35,189 nt of DNA. Source: Coxiellaceae bacterium UBA1530. GTDB lineage: Bacteria; Pseudomonadota; Gammaproteobacteria; Coxiellales; Coxiellaceae. The notes below the pieces were generated by a model. It had not been told where the DNA came from. It saw only the letters and a list, made by a program, of their open reading frames with translations, and ran no database searches. Shown piece by piece: positions 1 through 8,925 of this stretch. Location of the stretch: the NCBI GenBank assembly GCA_002323325.1, contig DCQA01000061.1, forward strand, positions 1 through 35,189, in the 5' to 3' direction. Position 1 is the stretch's first letter. Every line of letters starts with the position of its first letter. Position numbers and translations under genes: made by a program.

Positions 1-1839
1 AAGCAAGCAGCTGTTGCCAAAAAAGGACCTTACCTGATTCACCAAGAAAGTGACGTGATTATCCGCGCTATTCGAGATTACCTTCGCCAAGATATCGAAG
101 AAATTATCATTGATGAAGCATCTGCCTATGAACGAGCTCAGGCATACATCCATCAAATTCGACCAGACTTTCTCTCAAATTTAAAACTCTACACCGATCA
201 TTTCCCTTTGTTTAGTCGATACCAAGTAGAGCAGCAAATTGAAAATGCCTATCAGCACGAAGTACAGTTACCCTCTGGTGGCTCAATTGTCATCGATCAT
301 ACAGAAGCTCTAGTGGCTATTGACATCAACTCCGCAAGAGCAACGAAAGGTGGCAACATTGAAGAAACCGCCTTCCACACCAACAAAGAAGCAGCGCAAG
401 AAATTGCACGCCAAATGCGCATTCGCGACATCGGCGGTCTAATTGTGATTGACTTTATTGACATGAGCTCTTCAAGTCACCAACGCGAAGTAGAAAACAC
501 CTTGCGTGAGTCGATGTCACTGGATCGTGCGCGCATTCAGATTGGCAGAATATCACGCTTTGGATTATTGGAGCTCTCCCGACAACGCATTCGCTCTGCC
601 TTGGTTAAAACCACCCAAAATATCTGTAAATCCTGTGATGGACGCGGAATTATTAGAAGTGTTGAATCTCTGTCACTGGCTATTATTCACATGATTCAAG
701 AGCACGCAGCCAAGACCTCCTCTGGGCAGTTACAGGTACAATTACCTATTGAAGTTGCCACGTACATCATGAATGAAAAACGTGACACCTTGCAGTCGAT
801 AAAAGAGCATTCACAGCTTGATGTAATGCTTATCCCAAATCCACATATTCATACCCCACACTATGACTTCAAAGTACTGACCAACCCCAAAGCATCGCAA
901 GCTGCTAGCTATAAATTAGTACAAATTCCTAAACCTGAAGCTAACACCAAGCGTAGTGTTAAAGCAGTGGACAATAAAGAACCTGCCATCAATCAGTTTT
1001 TATCCAGTCCAGGACAATACAAAAACCAAACTAACTCTCACAAAAAGCAGCACGAAGGCGTTATAAAACGTCTATGGGGAATGATGTTCGGTAGTGAGGA
1101 CCACAAACCAACACCACCTAAGCAGAACTCGACTCCAGCGAAGCCATCAGCATCTTCGCGTGCACAGAAAAATACCAATAAGCCTGCCCAAGATAGTTCG
1201 AATACCCGACGTGGAAACCGCGGCGGCAACACGCGCAAAACACCTTCAAAAAATCCTAACTCAACTGCGCGAAAAAAACCTACTAATAAATCCAGCAAAC
1301 CAAATCCTCGTTCACCACAGTCCCGACAACGCCATACTGAAAAAAACCATGCATCAACTTCAAAGAAAGTAGACAATAAATCGGTACCAAAAAACAAACC
1401 GGCTGAACAGCTCGCAACACAAGAAGCCAGTGACTCTTTGAAAAAAAACATATCGCGCTCTTCGGAAGATCATGTAATTAGTGATAACTCTCACAAAAAT
1501 ACACCCCAAACCGCAGAAAAACTGTCGGCAACACCGCAAAACACAGCTTCGCCATCCGTCAGTAACAAGCAACCTGTAAAAGAACAAGTTCGTGAAAGCA
1601 TCAATACTTCACCAGATCAAATGAAGGAAGGGATAAACGAAAAAGATTCTCAGCAATCAAACGATCAACCCTCATCACAAGCTGTTACTCAACAACCTCC
1701 TATAAAAAAATCTGGCACTAAGCCAAGCAAAAGCGCACTTCAAAGTAGTTCTCACCTTCAGCAAGTAAAAACAGTGCGTAAAACCGAAGAAAAAACACAT
1801 GCCAGTAGTACGTCTGAGAAGAAGAGCGAAGACAACTAA
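1..1839 (+). CDS. rne: Ribonuclease E, C-terminal part (5' truncated by window)
   Basis: The reading frame is open from base 1, so the gene begins before the window; the GTG at 55 is internal. RNase E is the endonuclease that starts mRNA decay and processes rRNA and tRNA precursors at the inner membrane. Visible landmarks in order are the LIHQES stretch, the DNase I-like catalytic region with IDINSARAT and IVIDFIDM, and the zinc-link CKSC (family CPxC type), which bridges subunits in the tetramer. A small domain with PHIHTPHYDF ends the catalytic half near base 880. From about base 950 to the stop the protein is low-complexity and rich in K, R, S, P, Q and N. That is the expected disordered degradosome-scaffold and RNA-binding tail, and it is poorly conserved between genera. 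RNase E rather than RNase G is supported by this long tail. Certain as to family. Confidence 0.97.
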   Translation, partial: KQAAVAKKGPYLIHQESDVIIRAIRDYLRQDIEEIIIDEASAYERAQAYIHQIRPDFLSNLKLYTDHFPLFSRYQVEQQIENAYQHEVQLPSGGSIVIDHTEALVAIDINSARATKGGNIEETAFHTNKEAAQEIARQMRIRDIGGLIVIDFIDMSSSSHQREVENTLRESMSLDRARIQIGRISRFGLLELSRQRIRSALVKTTQNICKSCDGRGIIRSVESLSLAIIHMIQEHAAKTSSGQLQVQLPIEVATYIMNEKRDTLQSIKEHSQLDVMLIPNPHIHTPHYDFKVLTNPKASQAASYKLVQIPKPEANTKRSVKAVDNKEPAINQFLSSPGQYKNQTNSHKKQHEGVIKRLWGMMFGSEDHKPTPPKQNSTPAKPSASSRAQKNTNKPAQDSSNTRRGNRGGNTRKTPSKNPNSTARKKPTNKSSKPNPRSPQSRQRHTEKNHASTSKKVDNKSVPKNKPAEQLATQEASDSLKKNISRSSEDHVISDNSHKNTPQTAEKLSATPQNTASPSVSNKQPVKEQVRESINTSPDQMKEGINEKDSQQSNDQPSSQAVTQQPPIKKSGTKPSKSALQSSSHLQQVKTVRKTEEKTHASSTSEKKSEDN

Positions 1840-1850
1840 CTCATTATTTT

Positions 1851-1883
1851 CCTCGTGCCTTCACCTAATCATAAGGCGCGGGG
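1851..1883 (+). terminator. GC-rich hairpin after rne
   Basis: CCTCGTGCCTT (1851-1861) can pair with AAGGCGCGGGG (1873-1883) over 11 positions, two of them G-U, around an 11-nt loop. It starts 11 bases past the rne stop. There is no strong T-run after it, so it may be a weak or factor-assisted terminator or a 3'-end-protecting stem rather than a classical intrinsic terminator. Confidence 0.5.
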
Positions 1884-1920
1884 AACTGTTAGATTTTCTA
1901 TGTAGACTTAAATAAACTGG

Positions 1921-1937
1921 TCGTTAACTTTTAACGA
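1921..1937. promoter_or_regulatory. Inverted repeat upstream of the 2014 gene
   Basis: TCGTTAA-CTT-TTAACGA is a 7-bp perfect inverted repeat about 80 bases before the start at 2014. It could be an operator or a small RNA hairpin. The 1884-2013 gap is AT-rich and shows no convincing -35/-10 pair that I can defend. Confidence 0.3.
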
Positions 1938-2013
1938 ACAGACTAATTTAAAATTAAAACCATTCACGCTTAACCATCATACACTTAAAGTACTAAACCC
2001 CACGAGAGCATCA

Positions 2014-2958
2014 ATGAAAAATGATAGTCGCCATAATTATAAGTTTCATGCAGACCTTAGCTCGATTGCAGAGAGAAGAGAAAGCATCATTGAAACCTGC
2101 TCATCATCAAAAACTCAAGCACACCAAATTTTCCAGAAGTTATTAGCTCTGGGTTATATCTCGAATGCTTATTACGTCGGAAAACAGCAAAAAGAACAGA
2201 GGCTCATACAAGCCATTACTTTGCAGACTGATCAATCAATTGCTCACATCAGCGCTGCACTGCATGCAGTGCAGCTTGAAAATTGTCACAATGCCCTACC
2301 AGACATAGACACTAAGACTAAAACATCACTCAATGAACATATTTATCTTCCATTTAAATTGGCCACTCAACAATTTATCGCCTCGACAGAGGAAAATTAT
2401 TTAGAATACATCAAATCCGTGTTGGAGAAAGTGACGATTGAAACACCCCTAGAGTGGATAAAAGCAACCATTCCGGGCGACCTATTCCACGACTCAAAAA
2501 ATCCTACTCAGACACTAGAACAGCTACAAAAAAGTTTAATCCCTGACTACGAGGCAGCACTTCGAGCAACCGTAGTCACAGAAGAAAAGCTGCAATCGAT
2601 CGACTCGCAAATGACACAACTAGGTGCAACCATAGATCAGCGATACCAGCCTGAATCAGCAAAGCATCAGGCATGCCTACACCTCATAAGGACTTATGAA
2701 ACGTATCGGTATCTTTTGCTCACCCACCAATATCAGGATTTCTTATATCACCTAGGATGTTCTGAAAAACTTCTTGAACCCTTGAGACAGCACAAAACTC
2801 GCCTTGGTTGGTTATTTTCATGTCATACGCCAAGCATTGTAGATAGCGTTAAGAATATTTTAATTTCAATCAGTGACTCTCAAATCGACACGCAAACAAC
2901 GCTCTCTGAAAAACATACATCTGATGATGAAGACACTATTATACAAGTGACTATCTAA
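2014..2958 (+). CDS. Unrecognised soluble 314-aa protein
   Basis: I do not recognise a family. The protein has no signal peptide or membrane segment. It is strongly helical by composition, with many Gln, Leu, Glu and Lys residues in the first 200 positions and heptad-like stretches such as TLEQLQKSLIPDYEAALRA. A tyrosine-rich patch (TYETYRYLLLTHQYQDFLYH) lies near residue 230. The last 20 or so residues are polar and acidic (TSDDEDT) before a hydrophobic end. Start is the ATG at 2014 with only a weak purine stretch (CGAGAG) before it. It is transcribed alone, toward the convergent thiamine-diphosphate gene. A helical protein of unknown family with an acidic polar tail in a genome with a type IV secretion system could be a secreted substrate, but nothing in the sequence proves it. 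Base composition matches the neighbouring accessory region. Confidence 0.75.
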   Translation: MKNDSRHNYKFHADLSSIAERRESIIETCSSSKTQAHQIFQKLLALGYISNAYYVGKQQKEQRLIQAITLQTDQSIAHISAALHAVQLENCHNALPDIDTKTKTSLNEHIYLPFKLATQQFIASTEENYLEYIKSVLEKVTIETPLEWIKATIPGDLFHDSKNPTQTLEQLQKSLIPDYEAALRATVVTEEKLQSIDSQMTQLGATIDQRYQPESAKHQACLHLIRTYETYRYLLLTHQYQDFLYHLGCSEKLLEPLRQHKTRLGWLFSCHTPSIVDSVKNILISISDSQIDTQTTLSEKHTSDDEDTIIQVTI

Positions 2959-2968
2959 CCAGGCTGCT

Positions 2969-4687
2969 TTAAAGATTGGGGTAAGGCGTTAAACTTTTAT
3001 AACGAAAGTTTTTTCCAATCACTTGTGTACAATCGATGGGGACATCCACCAAAATTGAGATAGGTGATTGATCGTAGGACATCATCATGATGTCGGATAG
3101 ATTAGATAAATCTGGCAATAGAGATACCCCTCTCCAACCAAACCCCTCAGCAAGATTGACCCAGTTGATAGGCTCTAGAAATTCATGATAATAAAATGTT
3201 TCATCATCATTAATGATATGATTACACCCATCGTGAATAATCGATAGCTCTTGATTGTTCATGATAAATAATGTCATATTGAGTTGTCGAGCTTCAGCCA
3301 GTGCACCTCCATAGAGTCGAAAACATCCATCGCCTGAAAATAAAAAAACTTTACTGAGAGGATCAGCGATCGCTGCACCAACAGCAATACCAAAAGCGCC
3401 GCCCATAGCTGACCCGTGATTCGACGAATGAAAACGAATATTTTTATTGGGGTTTTTTAAAATAGCCTGTCGGTCGCGGTATGCAATACAAACATCCTCA
3501 AAACCCAGACTGTTAGGCATAAACTGAGAGTCCAGTTGTTTGTAGAAATCAACCAGATCAACGTGCTGCTTTGGTTCACTAAAGCTATGTTTAGGAAGAT
3601 CATCTAAAGCGTTGTCAAAGTGCGCATGGTCACTGAAAGAAATTGATTCAGTCAATTCTAAAAAGCGCTTCAAGGTATCACTGATAGGACTTGATAGTTG
3701 AGTGACTTTTTCATCAAAAAGATGATCATACGAGTTATTTATTTGACCATAAGCATTGATATATTGTGAGATATAAAATGCCCTTGCCTGTGGGAAATGT
3801 TGCATATTAATAGCATACTCACCAACATCAACGCCTAGACAAATAATGAGGTCATTCGAATTAATATTCCCCCATGCAGAATAAGCAGCATCATTTGCGC
3901 CCAACATGATATGACCGAGATTATTCTCAGCAGTTAAAGTTGCAGTATTATCACCGTTGACCGTGTAAATAACGTCAGCATGAATTTTATTGATAAATGA
4001 GGAAAATAAAGCTGTATGCAAATTTGTAATACTCGTTTCAGAACAACAAAATACAACCACACGTGACCTACTTGTCAGACCTTCTAATGCCGAAATCAGC
4101 TCTCTTAACAAATTGTCATTTGGGGAAGGAAGTGAACGGTCAGTAACTATATATTTTTGATCGTAAGGTCTGCATAATACCTCAGGTCGAAAGAAGATTA
4201 CGGCCGGCCTAGAATTAAGAAGTGTTTGGTGGACGCTATCAAAAATATCGGAATATGACGAATTAGAATCTATGACAAAAACATCATCACCAAATTCTTG
4301 TTTGAATCGTGAGACTATATTCATTCCATGAGTACTCACATCTTGAATAGGATAAGTATCATTTGAAGCCTCTGAAGACAGCGATAAAAGATAAAGCGCA
4401 GGAATACTCATGAATCGAGCATCGCTAACACCATTACTAATAAGACGTTGTGCAGCACCTGTGGTCGCTACACAAGCTGCAATACGATGCGTCGACAGGT
4501 AATAACCCAATGGTGCATACCCTGCAGCGTATTCGCTTAAGTTTAAAAACCTTGGCTCATCATTAGTTGCAATTTGATGGGGAGGAATACATTTCAAAAA
4601 TTGAATCAGACCACCGCCGGTAACACCAAAATAATCTTTTATTCCTAATTCGTAAAAGAAGTCAATAATAACCTGATTAAGATTCAT
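2969..4687 (-). CDS. Thiamine-diphosphate-dependent enzyme (acetolactate synthase/decarboxylase-like)
   Basis: At 572 aa this is the usual length of the ThDP family that includes acetolactate synthase, pyruvate oxidase and 2-keto-acid decarboxylases. The N-terminal pyrimidine-binding domain begins with YFGVTGGG. It contains the glutamate expected to activate the cofactor in LSEYAAGYAPLGYY (about residue 52), and ATTGAAQRLISNGVSDA follows. The C-terminal domain carries the ThDP/Mg motif: GDGCFRLYGGALAEARQ followed about 22 residues after GDG by NN in FIMNNQELS. The middle domain is divergent and I see no clear FAD signature. The substrate cannot be named. A ribosome site AGGAAGAG lies 9 bases before the ATG. 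It is a single gene, convergent with the 2014 gene (10-base gap), beside the secretion operon. Family certain, substrate unknown. Confidence 0.85.
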   Translation of the reverse strand: MNLNQVIIDFFYELGIKDYFGVTGGGLIQFLKCIPPHQIATNDEPRFLNLSEYAAGYAPLGYYLSTHRIAACVATTGAAQRLISNGVSDARFMSIPALYLLSLSSEASNDTYPIQDVSTHGMNIVSRFKQEFGDDVFVIDSNSSYSDIFDSVHQTLLNSRPAVIFFRPEVLCRPYDQKYIVTDRSLPSPNDNLLRELISALEGLTSRSRVVVFCCSETSITNLHTALFSSFINKIHADVIYTVNGDNTATLTAENNLGHIMLGANDAAYSAWGNINSNDLIICLGVDVGEYAINMQHFPQARAFYISQYINAYGQINNSYDHLFDEKVTQLSSPISDTLKRFLELTESISFSDHAHFDNALDDLPKHSFSEPKQHVDLVDFYKQLDSQFMPNSLGFEDVCIAYRDRQAILKNPNKNIRFHSSNHGSAMGGAFGIAVGAAIADPLSKVFLFSGDGCFRLYGGALAEARQLNMTLFIMNNQELSIIHDGCNHIINDDETFYYHEFLEPINWVNLAEGFGWRGVSLLPDLSNLSDIMMMSYDQSPISILVDVPIDCTQVIGKNFRYKSLTPYPNL

Positions 4688-4998
4688 ACAGTCACTCTTC
4701 CTAAACCATATAACTAATAAACACTAGTATATATAATAGTCAGGTTTAAATTTTTAGCAATGGATATCTTTTATGAAGAATGCATCCTTTGAGACACTAT
4801 AATATTCTCACATTCCCAGTTGTAGCGTCTTATATTCTTACTATCCGGTGTAACATTTCCCAACGAATTTTTATTATGATCACGATCATATTTCAGCGCT
4901 CTAGGCAATGGTATCATTCATTCTCGTTATAAATACTTCATTTTCTGAGATACTACTATCCAGTAAATATTAGGTTAAAGGTTCTATTCTTGGGGTGA

Positions 4999-5118
4999 AT
5001 TATATTCGCTCTCTTCACTATTATTGGCATGTCCTATTATTCATCATTGATAGCACTCATGATACTGACCGCATTGAGCCTTAGCATCAATATGAAAGAG
5101 TATATCGAGCTTGGATAA
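4999..5118 (+). pseudogene. Possible 3' remnant of a membrane protein
   Basis: Directly after an in-frame TGA (4996-4998) the frame reads a hydrophobic stretch (FALFTIIGMSYYSSLIALMI) and ends in SINMKEYIELG then TAA. This resembles the last transmembrane helix and cytoplasmic tail of a transporter. No upstream frame continues it convincingly. An ATG at 5029 would give only 29 residues. It could be chance; low confidence. Confidence 0.2.
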
Positions 5119-5131
5119 TTAAATTACTCAC

Positions 5132-5230
5132 TCATTCATTTCGTTCAGATATCATGTCCTCATGTCGTGCTCTGGTAAAATACTCTTTCTCGACGTCTTG
5201 AATCATGATTGGTATCTCGATCGGAATCAT
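5132..5230 (-). CDS. Possible 32-aa ORF or remnant downstream of virB11
   Basis: ATG at 5230 starts a charged peptide ending in DVEKEYFTRARHEDMISERN-E. The frame is open upstream of the ATG back to a stop near 5300. It lies about 100 bases past the virB11 stop, on the same strand. It could be the tail of a lost gene of the secretion operon or a chance ORF; no ribosome site is evident. Confidence 0.2.
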   Translation of the reverse strand: MIPIEIPIMIQDVEKEYFTRARHEDMISERNE

Positions 5231-5333
5231 TTTCAATTTTTTTGTATGATGGCAGAAGAATGGACTAGACTCAGATATATCGAACGTTTATTACGAAAAA
5301 ATTATTTTAGGAAATTATTTACATGAGTTAATA

Positions 5334-6314
5334 TCAACAACTATCAAAATGGCCGTTAGCATCCAGAGTAACAATATCGGTCACTAGCCTCCCCACAGGG
5401 GTTTTCTTGACTTGAACTATTAGATCAATCACATGATACATTTCGTCCAATATATCCTGATCAGTCATAGAGGGTACAGAGTTGAGTTTATACAGTTGTT
5501 TCATTCGAATCAGAGCAGTCTGAGGCGTGCCTGCATGTATTGTAGTCATACAACCTTTATGTCCGGTTGCTGCTGCATTGAGGTAATCAAGAATTTCCTT
5601 ACCTCTTATTTCACCTATAATGATACGATCAGGGCGCAATCGCAGGCTGGATTTGACAAGCTCTTGTATAGGTATTGAGGTCAACAGATCACCGCTATGA
5701 TGAACTAGTAAATTCACCTGATTTTGATTGGCGCAATCAATTTCACGGGCATCTTCAATGGTAATGATGCGTTCTTTATTATCGATCATTTTAAGACAAG
5801 CATTCAGTAATGTGGTTTTTCCCGATGAGGTACCACCAGAGATCACAATATTTTTTTGTTCTTTAATTGCTGATTGTAAGTTTTTAAAATCGGTTGAGAT
5901 GTTGTAAGAATTGTTTTTTTTCGATAAAGGAATTTCGTTAGAGATAGATGGCTGATGATAAGGGTTAAAAAAATCAGTTAAGGAGACATCCTTCACTATG
6001 CGACGACGTATTGAACAAATTGGATGTTTTGTAATGGGAGGAATAACACATTGTATTCGTGTTCCATCTAATAAGGATGAGGACAATATTGGTGATGACG
6101 AATCAAGTTTACTATTATTTTCGTTGGCAATTAGTTGCATAAAATGATGAAGATGATAGTCGTTTAAAGCATCAACGGTATGGCGGGACATCTTTCCATA
6201 GGATTCTACCCATACTTCCTTTGGTCGGTTAATCATGATTTCTGAGACTGACTCATCATCTAGCCAACACTGAATAGGGGTCAATAGGCCAGAGGAGGAT
6301 GGCCCATATAACAT
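5334..6314 (-). CDS. virB11: VirB11-type secretion ATPase
   Basis: A 326-aa hexameric traffic ATPase of the P-type type IV secretion system, which powers pilus biogenesis and substrate transfer at the cytoplasmic face. The N-terminal domain has VSEIMINRPKEVWVE, typical of the family. The Walker A is SGGTSSGKTTLL (about residues 158-169). It is followed by the Asp-box-like TIEDAREI, the Walker B-like DRIIIGEIRG, and the His-box GHKGCMTTIHAGTP. Its start codon shares one base with the virB10 stop (TAATG), so translation is coupled. It is the last recognised gene of the operon. Length is normal (about 330-350 aa). Confidence 0.95.
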   Translation of the reverse strand: MLYGPSSSGLLTPIQCWLDDESVSEIMINRPKEVWVESYGKMSRHTVDALNDYHLHHFMQLIANENNSKLDSSSPILSSSLLDGTRIQCVIPPITKHPICSIRRRIVKDVSLTDFFNPYHQPSISNEIPLSKKNNSYNISTDFKNLQSAIKEQKNIVISGGTSSGKTTLLNACLKMIDNKERIITIEDAREIDCANQNQVNLLVHHSGDLLTSIPIQELVKSSLRLRPDRIIIGEIRGKEILDYLNAAATGHKGCMTTIHAGTPQTALIRMKQLYKLNSVPSMTDQDILDEMYHVIDLIVQVKKTPVGRLVTDIVTLDANGHFDSC

Positions 6315-7357
6315 TACCGCGAACCTACATCATAAAATGAGAGATCTTTAGCAACAAAGACTTTCAGTAAAGATCCTTGATTAACAGAGAGTGTAGGCTT
6401 AATGTGCGAGCGTGAAGACACACTATCTTGGGATGCTTGCTGTAAATGATTAGCCACATGCTCCCTAAATTCAGAAGAGGAATTATTATTATCTGAAGAT
6501 GACACCCCGACTGTAGAAGCACCAGCAGCCAGTGAAGATAATAAAACGCCTTGCTGGAATCGCTGAATGAAGTGAGTATTTATATGATCTGCAGCTTGAC
6601 CAGACCGACCTAAACTATCTGAAGAAAGGCTATCGATACTAATGGTGATACCGGATGGGAGAATTAACCGATGCCAGATGATACATAGACGATTGATACC
6701 CTGCATTGTCATTGAACTATACTGACCTAATAAACGGCTACCAGCTGGAATTAATACGCGGTGTCCTTTAAAGGCATATACCGGGTATCGCGTTACTGCT
6801 CTGACCATCCCAGGAAGATCGGATGATATAGCTGTTTCGAGGATTGCAGGTATCATTTCTCCAGCGACAATAGTCCATTCAGGGTGATCCATCATTTGAG
6901 CCTTCTCCACATGACTAAAAATATCACGTTGATTAACAAACGCAGCGTATGGTTCTACATCACCCCAAGTAGACCCTTCTTCTCGGGGATTGACTGGTAT
7001 TTTCCCTGATTTTTTACTGTAGATCAGCATCGGTGCCTGTCGACGAATGTCTATCAACCGTTGATCTTGACGGGAAAGAGATAATTGTTGTGTTTTTTCT
7101 GGCGAATCTGACTTCACTGTTGGTTGAGCATGAATACTTTTTAGATTTCTCGATAAATCAGTGTTATCCGTATGAGTAAGATGACTCTCTGGTAGAACAC
7201 TTGGCTGTAAATTATTTGAACACACATGGAACCAGATAACTATAACTAGAAAGACTATTCCCAGTAATATGATAATCTTAATGTACTGATGTTGTCTTTT
7301 TTTGGATGATACTGTGAGGGTTTCACGCCACGAATTCGTGTTAGTATGATTTTCCAT
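6314..7357 (-). CDS. virB10: VirB10 core-complex protein
   Basis: A 347-aa inner-to-outer-membrane spanning component of the secretion core. A short cytoplasmic N-terminus is followed by one membrane helix at about residues 26-45 (IIILLGIVFLVIVIWFHVC). A polar periplasmic linker follows, then the TrbI/VirB10 C-terminal domain with VVAGEMIPAILET-type (here IVAGEMIPAILETAISSDLP), VYAFKGHRVLIPAGSRLLGQY and ILPSGITISIDSLSSDSLGRSG. The antenna region FIQRFQQGVLLSSLAAGAS follows. The end LLKVFVAKDLSFYDV is family-typical. The linker is Pro-poor and shorter than in the Agrobacterium protein. The start abuts the virB9 stop. Confidence 0.95.
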   Translation of the reverse strand: MENHTNTNSWRETLTVSSKKRQHQYIKIIILLGIVFLVIVIWFHVCSNNLQPSVLPESHLTHTDNTDLSRNLKSIHAQPTVKSDSPEKTQQLSLSRQDQRLIDIRRQAPMLIYSKKSGKIPVNPREEGSTWGDVEPYAAFVNQRDIFSHVEKAQMMDHPEWTIVAGEMIPAILETAISSDLPGMVRAVTRYPVYAFKGHRVLIPAGSRLLGQYSSMTMQGINRLCIIWHRLILPSGITISIDSLSSDSLGRSGQAADHINTHFIQRFQQGVLLSSLAAGASTVGVSSSDNNNSSSEFREHVANHLQQASQDSVSSRSHIKPTLSVNQGSLLKVFVAKDLSFYDVGSR

Positions 7358-8131
7358 CTACAAACTACTGTGATTAATGGTTTTTATTAAACGGTGATTA
7401 AAAATGCTAGCAACGCAATACTGCCCCCCCCTTAAGGTAAACTGGGGTGCAGTTTGATACACCACCCAGTATTGTCCCTCATGATGTACGTTGATCAATG
7501 TCTCATGGCCATGCTTATCATCAACAACGAAAAAAGCAGGAATGGGCTGATGATCTCGCAACATAAAAAAAGTAAAATGACCATTATCAAAGACATGCTG
7601 TGGAACAATAGTTTTACACCCGTGATATCGATAATCCCAATGAGTCTGATGACTGAATGGCTTAGAGAAGTATTTTTTGTAACTTGAGTGATTTAGAGGA
7701 ATCACTTTAGAGGGATTAATGAATCTAATCGAAAAAGTTATTAATGATGGATCTGTCGAACTGGATGAGTGAAGATTGAAAAAATAATGCTTAACGTGCT
7801 GATGTGCATCTGTAGTAGAGATGCTTAAACTGGTATTCGACCCGGATATCATCGGCTTAATATTGACCACATTGGGTATCATGGCCGATACATTAACAGA
7901 CCAAGCAGCAGAATCACCACATTGAATATCAATAACCTGCTCATGCAGACCTAATATAATTTGTGTATTGACCAGAATAGAACCATATAATCGTACAATA
8001 TTATTCTTTTGAAATATGACTGTTTTCATCCGATGATCACTTGATAAACTCCTTGGAAGCTCATCCGAAAAGATAGTTGTAGCAATAAAACATAGACAAA
8101 AGGTAACAGCTCTGATGATTATTTTTTTCAT
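7358..8131 (-). CDS. virB9: VirB9 core-complex protein
   Basis: A 257-aa periplasmic and outer-membrane ring component. An N-terminal signal peptide (KKIIIRAVTFCLCFIATTIFS) is evident. The C-terminal VirB9/CagX domain shows HWDYRYHGCKTIVPQHVFDN, then GHFTFFMLRDHQPIPAFFVV and the closing CVASIFNHRL. In family members the last of these reads roughly RxGxxVxCIFN. It overlaps virB8 by four bases (ATGA). Two cysteines (in the YHGCKT and QYCVAS regions) could form a disulphide with VirB7, as known in some systems. Confidence 0.93.
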   Translation of the reverse strand: MKKIIIRAVTFCLCFIATTIFSDELPRSLSSDHRMKTVIFQKNNIVRLYGSILVNTQIILGLHEQVIDIQCGDSAAWSVNVSAMIPNVVNIKPMISGSNTSLSISTTDAHQHVKHYFFNLHSSSSTDPSLITFSIRFINPSKVIPLNHSSYKKYFSKPFSHQTHWDYRYHGCKTIVPQHVFDNGHFTFFMLRDHQPIPAFFVVDDKHGHETLINVHHEGQYWVVYQTAPQFTLRGGQYCVASIFNHRLIKTINHSSL

Positions 8132-8925
8132 GATTTTACTACTAAATTATTATTTTTTATTTGATAATGCGTCACTTGAAATCCATCCCAATTTCTCCAC
8201 CGTACATCTGGGTTAGTTGAAGGTTGTTTATACTGCCATGACAACATAATTGTCACCGCCTGAGAACGACGAACCGATGTATTTAAACTGTGATCCACAA
8301 TGACAGCATGAACTTCGGCTAAATTATGATGATCTAATGATTTTTTAATATCTGTTGGTAACTGATCAAGGAATACAATATCATCGATATGGACTGTCCG
8401 GTAACCGTGGTTACCTAATGTTTGTATAGGTGAAGATTTGTTTGTTGATCGCTGAAAGTCTGCGTATTGACGTGCAATGGTTTCGTCAGACATCCACATA
8501 ATCAGATGATACTGTTCAGCATAAGCGGCAGGATCATAGGATTCACGATTTACCACGTATCGAACAATATCATTTTCAATCTGTGTTCGATCAATTGTTA
8601 TATGGGTCTTTCTAGGACGATCAATAACTACTCGACCATCTGAATAATGATGAATGAGTAAAGGTTGTAGATGCTGTATCGGTATCAAACAACAACACAA
8701 GATCAATTGCAAAATTAGAATAATAACTAGAATCATCGAGATTATCCGATAACGATTTCTAGAGACTAAAAGTGATATAAATCTATCCTCAGCCCAACTT
8801 TTTACTTCAGAGAACTGATTGGGCTCTTGATTATCTCTCTTTGATAAATAATTTCCCTTGGGTTTTTTATAAAAAAATGTTATGGAATAGAGCTTAGAAA
8901 GTATTTTTTTGAAAAAAAAGATCAT
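8128..8925 (-). CDS. virB8: VirB8 inner-membrane assembly protein
   Basis: A 265-aa bitopic protein with a cytoplasmic N-terminus, a membrane helix near residues 60-82 (ISMILVIILILQLILCCCLI) and a periplasmic NTF2-like domain. Family marks include VVNRESYDPAAYAEQYHLIM-type sequence, SDETIARQYADF, and the C-terminal NWDGFQVTHYQI (family NPxGFxVxxY). VirB8 nucleates assembly by contacting VirB9 and VirB10. It overlaps virB6 and virB9 by ATGA at both ends. The N-terminus is longer than usual, with about 60 residues before the helix, so a downstream start is possible. Confidence 0.92.
   Translation of the reverse strand: MIFFFKKILSKLYSITFFYKKPKGNYLSKRDNQEPNQFSEVKSWAEDRFISLLVSRNRYRIISMILVIILILQLILCCCLIPIQHLQPLLIHHYSDGRVVIDRPRKTHITIDRTQIENDIVRYVVNRESYDPAAYAEQYHLIMWMSDETIARQYADFQRSTNKSSPIQTLGNHGYRTVHIDDIVFLDQLPTDIKKSLDHHNLAEVHAVIVDHSLNTSVRRSQAVTIMLSWQYKQPSTNPDVRWRNWDGFQVTHYQIKNNNLVVKS

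Larger units (their letters stand above)
4688..5333. other. Gene-poor AT-rich gap with possible remnants
   Basis: About 650 bases without a convincing gene separate the ThDP gene from virB11. The stretch holds a 6-bp inverted repeat ATGATC-AC-GATCAT near 4876 and two short open stretches described separately (4999-5118 plus, 5132-5230 minus). No IS ends, tRNA or array were found. It looks like a decayed junction at the edge of the secretion cluster. Confidence 0.5.

Noticed and set aside
1038..1451. 137-aa minus-strand ORF opposite the rne tail
   Set aside because: Shadow of the low-complexity Lys/Ser-rich tail, giving an artificial Phe/Leu/Cys-rich product.
4795..4805. CACTATAATATT as another RNA-unit promoter
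   Set aside because: No TG extension, terminal stem or core hairpin follows within 150 bases.
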